The position numbers and the translations under genes are program-made. DNA of 64,000 bases from Deltaproteobacteria bacterium (GTDB lineage Bacteria > Desulfobacterota > Syntrophia > Syntrophales > UBA2192). Position 1 is the first letter of the stretch; the number at the start of each line of letters is the position of its first letter. The notes under the pieces are model-generated. The model was not told the DNA's origin. It saw only the letters and a list, made by a program, of their open reading frames with translations, and searched no databases. Positions 8,469-21,404 of the stretch are shown here, piece after piece. The stretch spans positions 1-64,000 of the forward strand of contig JAAYEC010000030.1 in NCBI GenBank assembly GCA_012728915.1. The letters run 5' to 3'.

Positions 8469-9302
8469 TCAGTGGGCCCTGGCTCGTTTCGCTGCGGAGG
8501 GCTTGCCCTCCCCGCAGGCCTTCGTCCAGTCGCGGAACGCGATCAGGATCGTATCCACGGCGCCTTCGATGCCCACCTTCTCCGTGTTGATCACCAGGTC
8601 GTAGTTCAGCGGGTCCATCGCGTCGGCCTGGAAATACTTCCGAACGAACGCGATCCGGTCGCCGTCGCGCTTCTCGATGTACTTCTGGGCGTCGGCACGC
8701 GGCAGGCTGCGGATCCGCATCATGCTCTCGATGCGGTACTCGAGCGGCGCGATGACCTTGATGCGGAAGGTCGTCTCCGGGGGCAGGATGTAGCCGGCGC
8801 CCCGCCCCACGATGATCGCGTTGCCGTGCCGGCCGATCGTACCGATGACCCTCGTGAGGTGTTTCAGGTAGTCGCTGGGCCAGAGGTGCCGGGAGACGAA
8901 CATGGAGTTGACCCAGCTCTCCATGGTGGTCATGGCCTTCTCGTCAAGCGTCTCGACGACCTTGGTGCTCATCTTGGAGCTCTCCGCCACGTGCTGGATG
9001 ATCTGTCCCGCCATGAGATCCATTCCGGTCTTCTTGGCGAGAATCCGCGCGATCTCACTGCCCCCGGCCCCGGCCTGACGAGAGATCGTGACGGTGAACT
9101 CGTTGACCTGCTTCTTTTCACGCTGCCACTTCTCCAGCTGCTCCTGGACGATCTTCGCCTCGACCTCGCTGTCCCTGATCTGCACGTCGCGCGTGTAGTC
9201 CGGGCAGTTCACGTTGAACAGGGCATCCGTCGTGATCTGGAAACGCTTCTGGCAGTGTTCCCGCCAGGCGCAGATGGAACATACTTTCCTGTCCAGGTAC
9301 AT
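8469..9302 (-). CDS. Cytidylate kinase-like family protein
   Basis: A 277-residue protein with a P-loop variant (SRQAGAGGSEIARILA) and the general cytidylate kinase-like layout: a long central helical insert, then GRGAGYILPPETTFRIKVIAPLE. The N-terminal 35 residues add a C-x2-C-x5-C cluster plus a further cysteine that could bind a metal. The start has a strong GGAGGTGAGAG ribosome site. It is not the housekeeping Cmk, which is shorter. The physiological substrate is unknown. Confidence 0.75.
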   Translation of the reverse strand: MYLDRKVCSICAWREHCQKRFQITTDALFNVNCPDYTRDVQIRDSEVEAKIVQEQLEKWQREKKQVNEFTVTISRQAGAGGSEIARILAKKTGMDLMAGQIIQHVAESSKMSTKVVETLDEKAMTTMESWVNSMFVSRHLWPSDYLKHLTRVIGTIGRHGNAIIVGRGAGYILPPETTFRIKVIAPLEYRIESMMRIRSLPRADAQKYIEKRDGDRIAFVRKYFQADAMDPLNYDLVINTEKVGIEGAVDTILIAFRDWTKACGEGKPSAAKRARAH

Positions 9303-9346
9303 GATCTCTCACCTCCTTCGGTTCGATAGAGGCCTTCCTCCCGTTT

Positions 9347-10297
9347 TCATCCGATGGGCTGTCCCCGGCCCGCCTGCGGCCTGCCCCTCTTAACGGGCTG
9401 CAGACCCTCCTGCTCGGCCCCGCCGAGGGCCTCGAAGCCGGAGACGATGTCCAGGAGTTCCTCCGTGATCGTGCTCTGCCGCTGCCGGTGAAACTGCCCG
9501 AAGAGCTCCTCGAGCCGCTCCTCGATGTTTTTCTCGGCGCTCTGCATGGCCGCCAGCCGGCTGGCGTTCTCGCTGGCCAGCGAATCGGCGAAGGCCCGGT
9601 ACAGCGAGACGAACAGGTACTCCCGGATGAGCGCCCGGAAGATCGTCTCCCAGTCCAGGGTGAACGTGGGGATCGTCCGCGACTCCCATTTCCGCTTTTC
9701 CAGGTTTTTCAGCCACTCCCGGTCGACGGGCAACAGCTTGAGCGTCTTCGGCCGGTAGTTCGCGCCCGAGAGGTACTCGTTGTAGTAGAGGACCATGTTT
9801 TCGATTTGGCGCTTGAACCGCCAGTCCTCCAGCAGCGTCGTGATGTCCTGCACCATCGGGGTGATGCCGCCCGTCGACCCGGGCGTGCTGAGCACCTCGA
9901 GGACCCGGTAGCCCGCGTCCTCCAGAATGTCGGCGACGCGGACGCCCACGGCGATGATGATGCAGTGTTCCTTCGTCACGTCCTGGGCCCGGATCCCCTC
10001 GATGGCGTGCGCGGCGATGAGGTTGTTGAGCTGCCCGCAGAGCCCCTGGTCCGACCCGAACACGATGACGCCGAGGCGTTTCCCCGCGGAGGCGCGCAGG
10101 GGAGCGAAGCTTCCCCGGCTTCGCTTCAGGACGACCTGCAGCCCCATCTCGACGGTGCGGTTGTACTCCGCAAGCGACTCGACGGCCTTCTGGTACTGCC
10201 GGATGCTCACGGCCGCCAGGGCCTTCATGGTCTTCACGACCCCGAGCAGGTCCTGGGCGCTCTGGATCTTCCGTTTCAGGGACTCAATCGTCTGCAT
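9347..10297 (-). CDS. atpG: N-ATPase gamma subunit
   Basis: The rotor stalk subunit of the F1 sector, 316 residues, and the last gene of the N-ATPase operon. The N-terminal coiled coil ([33 protein letters not shown]) and the C-terminal helix ([47 protein letters not shown]) match gamma. The C-terminal tail after the usual end is extended by about 20 basic residues. It overlaps atpA by 14 bp. Confidence 0.93.
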   Translation of the reverse strand: MQTIESLKRKIQSAQDLLGVVKTMKALAAVSIRQYQKAVESLAEYNRTVEMGLQVVLKRSRGSFAPLRASAGKRLGVIVFGSDQGLCGQLNNLIAAHAIEGIRAQDVTKEHCIIIAVGVRVADILEDAGYRVLEVLSTPGSTGGITPMVQDITTLLEDWRFKRQIENMVLYYNEYLSGANYRPKTLKLLPVDREWLKNLEKRKWESRTIPTFTLDWETIFRALIREYLFVSLYRAFADSLASENASRLAAMQSAEKNIEERLEELFGQFHRQRQSTITEELLDIVSGFEALGGAEQEGLQPVKRGRPQAGRGQPIG

Positions 10298-11840
10298 GGC
10301 TCTCCTCGGCCTTCATGGATTCCGTGGCGGCCCCGGCCACCTCGAGCAGGTGCTTCCTGTCGTCGGCGGCCAGCTTCTCGCCCGACTCGATCCGGCCGCA
10401 GAGCGCGGCGGACTGCTCGACCGTCTGCTTCCGCAGTGCGGCCTCGGCCTCCCCGATCCTGTCCAGCGGGACGGCGTCGAGCGTGCCGCCCGTGATGGCC
10501 AGCAGGGCCGCGATCTGTTCGGCCACCCGGATGGGCTTGTACTGGGGCTGCTTGAGGATCTCGCGCACACGCCAGCCGCGCTCCAGCACCCGGCGCGTCG
10601 CCTCGTCGAGCCGTGTGCCGAACCGGGAGAAGGTCTCGAGCTCCTCGAACTGCGAGTAGGAGATGCGCAGGTCGCCCGCGACGGCCCGGTAGGCCGGCAG
10701 CTGGCACTTGCCGCCCACGCGGGAGACCGACTTGCCCACGTCCACGGGCGGCAGGATTCCCTTCTGGAAGAGCCGCGGCGAGAGGTAGATCTGGCCGTCG
10801 GTGATGGAGATGAGGTTTGTCGGGATGTAGGCGGAAATGTCCTGCGCCTCCGTCTCGACGATGGGCAGGGACGTGAGCGAACCGCCCCCGTGCTCCTTGC
10901 GAAGGTGCGTGGAGCGCTCCAGGAGTCTCGAGTGGATGTAGAAGATGTCGCCCGGGAAGGCCTCGCGGCCCGGCGGGCGCCTGAGCAGCAGCGAAAGCTC
11001 CCGGTAGGCGCGCGCGTGGTAGGTCAGGTCGTCGTAGACGATGAGCACGTCGACGCCCTTGGACATGAAGTACTCGCCCATGGAGGTGGCCGCGTAGGGG
11101 GCGATGAACTGAAGCCCCGGCGGGTCCTCGCCGGTGGCGACGACGACGATGGTGTACTTCATGGCATCGTGCTGCCTGAGATCGGCGATGACCTTGGCCA
11201 CGTCGGAGGCTTTTTTGCCGATGGCGCAGTAGATGCAGATGACGTTCTTGTCCCACTGGTTGATGATCGTGTCGATCGCGATGGCCGTCTTGCCCGTCTG
11301 TCGGTCGCCGACGATAAGCTCGCGCTGGCCGCGGCCGATGGGGATGAGGGCGTCGACCACCTTGATCCCCGTCTGGAGCGGCGCCGTGACGGGGTCGCGA
11401 GCCATGACGGGGGGCGCCTCCCGCTCGACGGGCAGGCGTTTGACCGCACGGACCTCCCCCTGGTTGTCCAGCGGGCGCCCGGTGGCATCGACAACCCGCC
11501 CGATCAGGCCCTCCCCGACGGGAACGTCAAGGATGCGCTCCGTGCGCCTCACCTCGGAGCCCGCGACGATGTGCTCGCTCGGACCGAGCAGGATGATCCC
11601 GATTTCTTCCGGGTCGATGTTGAAGACGAGCCCCTGCACGTTTTTGGGGAACAGCACGACCTCCTCGGACTTGATGTTGGGCAGGCCCCCCACCCGGACG
11701 ATGCCGTGCCCGACGTACTTGACGAGCCCGACCTCCCGCTCCCGGAGCTCCGGGTGCTGCCCCTCGAGAACCCGGTCCATCGTCTTGAAGGTGTCGTCGA
11801 GGAATTCCTTCAGCTCTTCCTTCTCTCTGGGTATGCTCAT
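10284..11840 (-). CDS. atpA: N-ATPase alpha subunit
   Basis: A 518-residue F1 alpha subunit with a nucleotide-binding P-loop ([11 protein letters not shown]) and the alpha signature region ([27 protein letters not shown]). A good ribosome site (AGGGGGAGGAC) precedes the ATG. It sits between atpF and atpG, with no delta subunit gene (atpH) between atpF and atpA, as expected for N-ATPases. Confidence 0.95.
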   Translation of the reverse strand: MSIPREKEELKEFLDDTFKTMDRVLEGQHPELREREVGLVKYVGHGIVRVGGLPNIKSEEVVLFPKNVQGLVFNIDPEEIGIILLGPSEHIVAGSEVRRTERILDVPVGEGLIGRVVDATGRPLDNQGEVRAVKRLPVEREAPPVMARDPVTAPLQTGIKVVDALIPIGRGQRELIVGDRQTGKTAIAIDTIINQWDKNVICIYCAIGKKASDVAKVIADLRQHDAMKYTIVVVATGEDPPGLQFIAPYAATSMGEYFMSKGVDVLIVYDDLTYHARAYRELSLLLRRPPGREAFPGDIFYIHSRLLERSTHLRKEHGGGSLTSLPIVETEAQDISAYIPTNLISITDGQIYLSPRLFQKGILPPVDVGKSVSRVGGKCQLPAYRAVAGDLRISYSQFEELETFSRFGTRLDEATRRVLERGWRVREILKQPQYKPIRVAEQIAALLAITGGTLDAVPLDRIGEAEAALRKQTVEQSAALCGRIESGEKLAADDRKHLLEVAGAATESMKAEESHADD

Positions 11841-11852
11841 GTCCTCCCCCTG

Positions 11853-12623
11853 CTATCGCTTTTCCTGCGCTTCCTCGTAGAGGGCGTGGTAAAACTTCTC
11901 TTCGAGGGAATCCACGTAGTCCTTGATGCTCCAGGCGATCTTGTGCCCGTCGGACTTCAGCTCGTAGCCCGTCATCACGTCGTCGGTGCGCTCGAAGACG
12001 ACCTCGGCGCCGTCCGAGATGTGGCGGTGGATGGCCTCGTCGAGCCTGCGCTGCTCGTCCGGGGGAATGTCGAAGGCGCTCTGGACGGTGATGAAGCCGC
12101 CCTCGGCGACGGAGTCCCGGAACTTCCTGCGCTCCTCTTCGTCCATCGCTTCGATGCGCTCCATGAGGATCTCGACGATCCGCTTCTCGAGTTCCACGTC
12201 GGCGAGGTCCCGGAGCACCCGGCGGGTGATGGCGTAGATCTGGGTGCCCGCCATCCGTCTGAGTTCCTGCAGGAAGGCGTCACGCTCGGACCGGACGGTC
12301 TCCAGCCAGCGCTCCTGGAGCCTGTCCACCTCCGCCCGGGCCAGGTCCATCATCTCCTTGCGGCGCGACTCGGCCTCCTGGCGGGCACTGTTCATCATGC
12401 CCTCGTATTCCGTTTCGAGCCTCTGGAGGCGCTGCTCGTACTGGCTCTCGGCGGCGCGTGCCGCGTCCCGGGCCTTTTCGGCTTCCTCGAAGGTGTTTGC
12501 GATCTTCGCCTCCCGCGCATCCATGGCCCCGATGATCCGTCCGTAAAGGAACTTCTTCAGCAGCCACAGCAGGAGCAGGAGATTGACGATCTGGCACAGG
12601 AACACAAACCAGTCGATGTGCAT
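11853..12623 (-). CDS. atpF: N-ATPase b subunit with extended C-terminus
   Basis: The peripheral stalk subunit, 256 residues, much longer than ordinary b (about 160). One N-terminal membrane helix (FVFLCQIVNLLLLLWLLKKFL) is followed by a long coiled coil (about 30-150). The last 85 residues (FITVQSAFDIPPDEQRRL ... HKIAWSIKDYVDSLEEKF) resemble the C-terminal half of subunit delta. Since no delta gene is present, this tail probably replaces delta at the top of F1; that replacement is inference. Confidence 0.9.
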   Translation of the reverse strand: MHIDWFVFLCQIVNLLLLLWLLKKFLYGRIIGAMDAREAKIANTFEEAEKARDAARAAESQYEQRLQRLETEYEGMMNSARQEAESRRKEMMDLARAEVDRLQERWLETVRSERDAFLQELRRMAGTQIYAITRRVLRDLADVELEKRIVEILMERIEAMDEEERRKFRDSVAEGGFITVQSAFDIPPDEQRRLDEAIHRHISDGAEVVFERTDDVMTGYELKSDGHKIAWSIKDYVDSLEEKFYHALYEEAQEKR

Positions 12624-12626
12624 GGA

Positions 12627-12905
12627 TCATCCTCCTGCTTTTTTGATCACGTAGGCCCAGAACGGGTTGGCGAAGACCAGGATCATGGAGATCACGAAAC
12701 AGTAGATCGCGATCGACTCGATCATGGCCAGGCCCACGAAGAGGGTCCGGGTCAGGGAGTTGCGCTCGTCGGGCTGCTGAGCGATGGAGTTCAGGGCTCC
12801 CTGGACGGCCCGCCCCTGGCCGAGGCCGGGTCCGATCGCCCCGATTCCCATGCAGATTCCCGCCGTAATGATCGACGCCATTGCAACGATGCTCACGCTG
12901 TCCAT
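12627..12905 (-). CDS. atpE: N-ATPase c-ring subunit with Na+ ligands
   Basis: A 92-residue proteolipid with two membrane helices. The ion site has Q30 (GLGQG), E63, S64 (MIES) and Y68, matching the Gln/Glu/Ser/Tyr set that coordinates Na+ in known sodium c-rings. The threonine that usually follows the serine is isoleucine (I65). Coupling to Na+ rather than H+ is therefore predicted. A strong GGAAGGAG ribosome site precedes the ATG. Confidence 0.93.
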   Translation of the reverse strand: MDSVSIVAMASIITAGICMGIGAIGPGLGQGRAVQGALNSIAQQPDERNSLTRTLFVGLAMIESIAIYCFVISMILVFANPFWAYVIKKAGG

Positions 12906-12922
12906 ACCGCTCCTTCCTTTCT

Positions 12923-13657
12923 TTACTGGATTTTTACAGTCTCCGTTTCTTTCGTCGGCTTGTGGCCCGTCTCCTCGTGGGTCTGCGTCGCCGAAGCGAT
13001 GTACACCATGGCGAGAATGGCGAATATGTATGCCTGGATGAGCCCGATCAACAGTCCCAACACCTGCATCACCACCGGGAAGAACAGGGGGGTGACGGCC
13101 AGCAGGATGGCGATGACCTTCTCGTGGCTCATGAGGTTGCCGAAGAGCCGGACGGCCAGGGCAAGCGTCCGGGAGAATTCCCCCATCACGTGGAAGGGGA
13201 AGAAGATGAAGGTCGGCCGGAAATACTCCTTCAGGTATTCCACGACCCCGTTCTTCGTGATCCCGTAGAGCGGCACGGCGACGAAAACCAGGATCGCCAG
13301 GGCCGTTGTCGTCGTCAGGGACGAGGTGGGCGCCACGTATCCCGGGATGAAGGTGAACACGTTGGAGAACAGGATGAAGAGGAACACCGTGGCGATGAAG
13401 GGGAAGTACGTGTCGGTGCCCTCGTGGGCGATCTCGCGGATCTCCGAGCGGATCGTGCCGACGATCACCTCCATCAGGTTCTGCCAGCGGCTCATCGTCC
13501 TCTCCGAGGAGAGGTCCCTCGTGATCACGAGGGAGCCCACGACGAGCAGTCCCATGATGAGCCAGGTGTAGGCCAGGGTCGCGTTGACCGTGACGATCCC
13601 CCAGGTGAAGAGGATGACCTGGTCGGGACTGATCTGATCAATGGCCACGACTTCCAT
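12923..13657 (-). CDS. atpB: N-ATPase a subunit
   Basis: A 244-residue, five- or six-helix membrane stator of the ion channel. The essential arginine is in SRTLALAVRLFGNLMSHE, with a following helix rich in glutamine and alanine (GLIQAYIFAILAMVYIASA). It overlaps atpR by 20 bp. Confidence 0.94.
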   Translation of the reverse strand: MEVVAIDQISPDQVILFTWGIVTVNATLAYTWLIMGLLVVGSLVITRDLSSERTMSRWQNLMEVIVGTIRSEIREIAHEGTDTYFPFIATVFLFILFSNVFTFIPGYVAPTSSLTTTTALAILVFVAVPLYGITKNGVVEYLKEYFRPTFIFFPFHVMGEFSRTLALAVRLFGNLMSHEKVIAILLAVTPLFFPVVMQVLGLLIGLIQAYIFAILAMVYIASATQTHEETGHKPTKETETVKIQ

Positions 13658-13943
13658 GCGCGTTGCCTCCCATGAGTCCGTACGAGGTGTTTCCCAGGCG
13701 TCTCAGAAGGATCTCCCGCATCGCGAGAAATCCTGCCATCGCGGCGACCAGGCCCTCCCAGCCGCCCTGCAGAACGAGCCAGAAACCCGCCAGGGCCAGC
13801 GCCGCCCGCAGGGCGAAACTGGCCGCCATCCGGCGCGCAGGCTTCTCCGCATCGGGCAGGCTCCGCACCGTCCGCCAGAGGCCGGCGAAGTAGATCCCGC
13901 CCAGGGCGATTCCCGCCAGAAATGCAAGCATCACGGTTCCCAT
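13638..13943 (-). CDS. atpR: N-ATPase accessory membrane subunit AtpR
   Basis: A 101-residue protein with three predicted membrane helices (MLAFLAGIALGGIYFAGLW; SFALRAALALAGFWLVLQGGW; GLVAAMAGFLAMREILLRR). It occupies the AtpR position between atpQ and atpB, a gene found only in N-ATPase operons. ATG 13943 is chosen for the AAGGAGAG site just upstream. The arginines inside the membrane helices are typical of AtpR and have been suggested to contact the c-ring. Confidence 0.85.
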   Translation of the reverse strand: MGTVMLAFLAGIALGGIYFAGLWRTVRSLPDAEKPARRMAASFALRAALALAGFWLVLQGGWEGLVAAMAGFLAMREILLRRLGNTSYGLMGGNAHGSRGH

Positions 13944-14029
13944 GACTCTCCTTGAAATCCAGCCCGTGGGGCCCGGGGCCGGAAACCTTCCCGAAACCCC
14001 GGACCCGCACGGACATAGGGGGCGCTTTG

Positions 14030-14351
14030 TCAGTCCTTGATGATGTCCTGCCGTGCCTTTTTGACCCAGTACCAGGCGTTCAGGCAGCCGACGGCCACGC
14101 CCATGATCAGAAAGGTCAGGGTCCAGGAGAACCGGCTGGGCCAGGTCCGGTCCACCCAGAGGCCGAGGGCCGTGAAGACCAGCGTGGGGATCGCCACGGA
14201 CCACCCCACGATGCCGAACATGCCCAGGCCGAACCAGATCGTCTCGTCCTTCTGCGTCTTTCCCTTGATCCGCCGGGCCTCCTTCCTGCCGACCTTCTTC
14301 GTGTAGGCCTCGGCGGCCTTGGCGCGCCGCTCGCTCGGAGTCAGGTGGTCG

Positions 14352-14359
<8 letters not shown>
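14030..14359 (-). CDS. atpQ: N-ATPase accessory membrane subunit AtpQ (AtpI-like)
   Basis: A 109-residue protein with a basic, helical N-terminus (about 1-40) and two membrane helices (GMFGIVGWSVAIPTLVFTALGLWVDR; TLTFLIMGVAVGCLNAWYWV). The G-x-W-x-D pattern after helix one is shared with AtpI/AtpZ-type assembly proteins. It overlaps atpC by 8 bp. Confidence 0.85.
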
Positions 14360-17620
<3,261 letters not shown>

Positions 17621-17730
17621 GGCGTTACCCCTTCCCTTGGACGTGCCGCGTCCTGCCTGTCGTCCCTCCTGCCCGTGTACTGCCTCCCGGTCTCCTTCAG
17701 CCAGCCGGTCCGGCGTCCTTGTCTGGCTTC

Positions 17731-17759
17731 ACTGTAGGGAAGAGCCCGGAAATGTTCAA
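17731..17759 (-). promoter_or_regulatory. Candidate promoter of the sensor/N-ATPase operon
   Basis: On the minus strand TTGAAC (17754-17759) and TACAGT (17731-17736) are spaced by 17 bases, about 110 bp upstream of the first sensor gene. The -10 box is weak, so this is a prediction only. The next promoter-like signal upstream of atpD is not obvious. Confidence 0.45.
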
Positions 17760-17840
17760 TATGAATAGATCAGTAGGTTAATGCTAGGTATTTCCTTATA
17801 GCGTTTCCGGGCCCGCGCGCCCGCGAAACCCCTTCGGCCG

Positions 17841-19739
17841 CTACAGGGAGGCGAGGTGGGAGGTGAGATTGGCCTTCTTGTTTCTCAGGCCCAGTTTCCT
17901 TCGGATGTTGTTCCGGTGGAAATCGACGGCCGCCGCGGACATGCCGAGCAGGGCGGCGATTTCCTTCGTCGTGCGACCCTCCTTGATCAGGGAGGCCACG
18001 CGTGTTTCCTTGGGCGTCAGGTTCAGGTGTTTCGCATGGAGGTTTTTGAGAAACGGCGAGATGATGTTGTTCAGGTTGGTCTCCAGGATCCGCACGTGCT
18101 CCAGCTGCAGGTCGGTGAGCTTCGTCTTCCTGATCTTCTCCAGGTAGGGGGTTAGCAGCTCCTTGACATTATTGAGGATCATTTCCTCGACTTCGCGCCG
18201 GTCCTGTTCCCGCTGGTCGAGAAGCACCTTCATGGCGGTGTTCACTTCCTGCAGGCTGTTGGTCTTTCGCTTCAGCTCACGCTCGCGTTTCCGCAGTTTC
18301 TGCTCCGCTTCCTTGCGCTCGACGATCTCCCGCTTCAGGGACTCGGAGAACTGCAGCAGGTCCACGGTCCGTTCCTCGACCCGCTGCTCGAGCTCGTCGT
18401 GAGCCTTCTGGAGGGCAATCACGCTGCGCTTGTGATCCGTAATGTCCTCCAGCGTCTCCAGGGCGCCGATCACGTCTCCGTCCGTGTTCCGGATGAGCGC
18501 CGCCGTGAACCGCACCCAGGTCCCGTCGGCCAGCGAGGGGAAGAAGTCCGTGGCTTCGAAGGCGTCCTTGAGGAGCTTCGACTTGCTGTACTTTCCCCTG
18601 TACCAGCGGGCGACCTCGCGAATGTCCCCTCCGACGAGCAGATCGGCCATGGTGGGGCGCTCACCGCTGTAGAAGGCCCTCCACTGCTGGTTCGTCCCGA
18701 TCACCTCCTTCGCGGGGATCCGGCTCAGCTCCTCGAGCGCACGGTTCCAGAACAGGACGCGGTGGTCCCGGCCGATCACAAAGGTGGGGATTGTCGAGCC
18801 CTGCAGGATGCTGTGCAGCCGCTGCTCGCTTTCCAGCAGCGAGCTCTCCGCCTTCTTCTGGTCCGTGATGTCCTCGAGGGTCTCCACGGCGCCGACGAGT
18901 TCACCCCGGGAATTCCGGATGGCCGCCGCCGTGAACCGAAGCCATCGTCCCCCGTCGCCCAGGTCGGGGAAGAAGTCCGTCGCCTCGAAGGCTTCCTTCA
19001 GCAGCTTCGAGGGCGCCCCTTTTCCCTCATACCACCGTTTGAGCTCCCCCCGTTTCTTGTCGAGTATGAGGTCGGCCATGCAGGGGCGCTTCTCCGCGTA
19101 AAACGCCCTCCAGTGCTGGTCCGTCCCGACGATGTCCTCGGCCCGGATGCGGCTGAGCTCCCCGAGGGCCCGGTTCCAGAAGATCACCTGGTGGTCCCGG
19201 TCGATGACGAAGGCGGCGATGGGGGAGCCTTCGAGAATCTGGAACAGTCGCTGCTGGCTTTCCCTCAGGGCGTCCTCGGCCAGCTTCTGCTCCGTGATGT
19301 CCTCGAGGGTCTCCACGGCGCCGGCGATTTCGCCCGCGTCGTTTCGGATCAGCGTCGCCGTGAACCGGAGCCACCGACCGCTCTCTCCCAGGTCGGGAAA
19401 GAAATCCGTCGCCTCGAAGGCCTCGGGGACCAGCGAGGACTCGCGGAATTTCCCCGCGTACCACCGGGGGATTTCCTGCATGGCCCCGTCCACGAGAAGA
19501 TCCGCCATGCAGGGCCGCGGCTTGCGGTAGAACGCCCTCCAGTGCTCGTCCGTGCCGACAACCGACCCGGCGGGGATCTTGCTGAGCTCTTCCAGGGCCT
19601 GGTTCCAGTGCAGGACGCAGTGATTCCGGTCGATGACGAAGGCCGGGATAAAGGACCCGTCGATGATGCCCCGGAGAATGCTTTCGTCCATCCGCATCGC
19701 TTTGCGGACCTGCAGGCTGCCGTCGGTTCTGCCCTTCAT
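17841..19739 (-). CDS. Triple-PAS LuxR-type transcriptional regulator
   Basis: A 632-residue cytosolic one-component regulator. Three near-identical PAS units of about 125 residues (each with F-V-I-x-R-x-H, WNRAL.ELS and AFEATDFFP, ending ETLEDITxQK) occupy about residues 15-400. A coiled coil (about 400-540) and a LuxR/GerE helix-turn-helix (LTPKETRVASLIKEGRTTKEIAALLGMSAAAVDFHRNNIRRKLG) follow. The start ATG overlaps the stop of the papain-like gene as ATGA, with a GGAGGAG site, so the two are translationally coupled. Ligand and targets are unknown. Confidence 0.85.
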   Translation of the reverse strand: MKGRTDGSLQVRKAMRMDESILRGIIDGSFIPAFVIDRNHCVLHWNQALEELSKIPAGSVVGTDEHWRAFYRKPRPCMADLLVDGAMQEIPRWYAGKFRESSLVPEAFEATDFFPDLGESGRWLRFTATLIRNDAGEIAGAVETLEDITEQKLAEDALRESQQRLFQILEGSPIAAFVIDRDHQVIFWNRALGELSRIRAEDIVGTDQHWRAFYAEKRPCMADLILDKKRGELKRWYEGKGAPSKLLKEAFEATDFFPDLGDGGRWLRFTAAAIRNSRGELVGAVETLEDITDQKKAESSLLESEQRLHSILQGSTIPTFVIGRDHRVLFWNRALEELSRIPAKEVIGTNQQWRAFYSGERPTMADLLVGGDIREVARWYRGKYSKSKLLKDAFEATDFFPSLADGTWVRFTAALIRNTDGDVIGALETLEDITDHKRSVIALQKAHDELEQRVEERTVDLLQFSESLKREIVERKEAEQKLRKRERELKRKTNSLQEVNTAMKVLLDQREQDRREVEEMILNNVKELLTPYLEKIRKTKLTDLQLEHVRILETNLNNIISPFLKNLHAKHLNLTPKETRVASLIKEGRTTKEIAALLGMSAAAVDFHRNNIRRKLGLRNKKANLTSHLASL

Positions 19740-21208
19740 CGCCGCATCTCCTCCTTTCGGACTTCGTTGGCCATGCGGACCAGTTCCCAGTAGGGCGGCC
19801 TGTAGCCCTGCGACCGCCGGAAGTCGGCCGCCCTCGACAGGACTCCGGCCTTCACCTTTTCGTGCAGGTCGGAAAGCTCGAGGTTGCGCAGGGCCGCCGT
19901 CGCGTCCATCCCCTCCGGGACGGGCCCGACTCCGCCGAACCAGTTCAGGACGACGCTGTAACCCTTCGCCAGCCTCACCGCCGCCAGCTTCCACCACGGG
20001 GCGGGAATCGAGTCCCCCTCGTCGGCGCCCTCGAGCATGGCCTCGACAACGGCGTTGTCCACGTGATCCTGCCAGAGGGTCTCGGGGTCGCGCCACTCGG
20101 CCACGACGGCGAGCTGCGGGTCGTACTCGAGATCGGCCGGGGCCTGGGTCTCGAAATGCGTCACGCCGAAGTAGGAAAGCCACCGGACGACCCCCGGTGC
20201 GGACATGCGTGTCGTCCCCTTCCAGAGCTCGAGGCCGCACTGCCGATAGGCCCAGGATGCGACTTCCGAACAGAACCACTTCGACGGCTCACGGTAGTCC
20301 ATCTCGAAATCGTAGGGGATGTGGCGACGCTTCGCCTCTTCGTAGGCCTTTTTCGCCGCTTCGTGGGGCAGCATGGGGTCGGCCTTCACCTGCGGCAGGT
20401 CCGACCGCAGGCGCAGGACCAGGATGCGAAGCTTCTTGTCCTGGATGTACTGCTCGACCGTGGAGACAACGACCCCCATCTCGATGTGCGACTCGACGAT
20501 GCCGGGCGCCCCGGTTTTCTCGTCCACGTAAAGCAGGGCCACGTGGGAAAAATTCCCCGGGTAGTCGTTTCCCCGGGAGATCAGGGCCGACGTCGGCGCG
20601 CCTCCGCGCGACACGAGGATGTCCCCGCTGTGAAGCGTCTCGTTCTGGAATACGCAGGAAGGGGTTGCCGAGGGCACGTCCTCGGCTTGGACCAGGGCGG
20701 GGAAGGTTTCCGCCTGGAGCATGACTTCCTCGAGGGCCGCCCGTCCCCCGTAGAGCATCCGGTACAGGCGGTCCCGAACGGCGCGGTCTTCGATGTCCCA
20801 GGCCCGGGATTGCCGCTTGAGGACACTCCTTGTTTCCGTGATCAGGTGGATGTAATCCTGCAGCGATTCTGGACAGGCGGCCACCATGGTGCCCAGGCTG
20901 AAGGTCAGGCTTTCCAGCCCTCCCAGGACCGGCGCATCCGGCCTGACCGGCGAAGCGGAAAGGGACGCGAGATATTGCCGGCCCTGCCGGTATCCCCGAT
21001 CCGTTCCGGCCTTCAGTCCGCCGCAGCCGATCTGCCTCGCCTCCTGAAAGGACTTTTCAAGGGCCATCCATTTCTCGTCCTGCTTCCAGGTGAACGGCTT
21101 GCCTGACGCGCCCGCGGGAACGGGAGGGTCCGCAGAGGGATAGGACAGAAGGGCATAGAGGAGTACCAGCGTCGTGAGGATTCCCTTTACGGCCTTTGCG
21201 GTTCCCAC
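19736..21208 (-). CDS. YiiX/YebB-type permuted papain-like hydrolase, exported
   Basis: A 490-residue protein starting at a GTG with an AGAGGTG ribosome site. The N-terminus has a membrane-spanning signal (GILTTLVLLYALLSYP). The catalytic core is a permuted papain fold of the C92/NlpC-P60 superfamily, with GDILVSRGGAPTSALISRG, FSHVALLYVDE and the cysteine in WFCSEVASWAYRQCG. These enzymes cut amide or thioester bonds in cell wall or lipid-linked substrates. Coupling to a PAS-LuxR gene suggests envelope-related regulation. Confidence 0.75.
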   Translation of the reverse strand: MGTAKAVKGILTTLVLLYALLSYPSADPPVPAGASGKPFTWKQDEKWMALEKSFQEARQIGCGGLKAGTDRGYRQGRQYLASLSASPVRPDAPVLGGLESLTFSLGTMVAACPESLQDYIHLITETRSVLKRQSRAWDIEDRAVRDRLYRMLYGGRAALEEVMLQAETFPALVQAEDVPSATPSCVFQNETLHSGDILVSRGGAPTSALISRGNDYPGNFSHVALLYVDEKTGAPGIVESHIEMGVVVSTVEQYIQDKKLRILVLRLRSDLPQVKADPMLPHEAAKKAYEEAKRRHIPYDFEMDYREPSKWFCSEVASWAYRQCGLELWKGTTRMSAPGVVRWLSYFGVTHFETQAPADLEYDPQLAVVAEWRDPETLWQDHVDNAVVEAMLEGADEGDSIPAPWWKLAAVRLAKGYSVVLNWFGGVGPVPEGMDATAALRNLELSDLHEKVKAGVLSRAADFRRSQGYRPPYWELVRMANEVRKEEMRR

Positions 21209-21404
21209 GGTTTCACCTCTCTGTCACGGGCCGCGACGGGGCTGCGCGAATCCTGCTGTGCCGATCATATCCGATTTTCCTGGCGTGCTCAACGGCTTCC
21301 TTTGGCAGGGAAACGCGTCGCTGCCCTCGACGTGATCAAGGGCAACCCGGCCCGCCGGGCTTCGGAGGGGAAGCGGCACGTTGAGGAGCACCGATGGAGG
21401 GGCC

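Noticed and set aside
9927-13268. A 1,113-codon open frame on the plus strand opposite atpG-atpB
   Set aside because: The minus strand encodes well-conserved ATPase subunits with ribosome sites; the plus-strand product is compositionally biased and without domains, a high-GC shadow.
19740-20279. N-terminal extension of the PAS-LuxR gene
   Set aside because: This part lies inside the papain-like gene in another frame; the ATGA overlap with a GGAGGAG site marks the real start.
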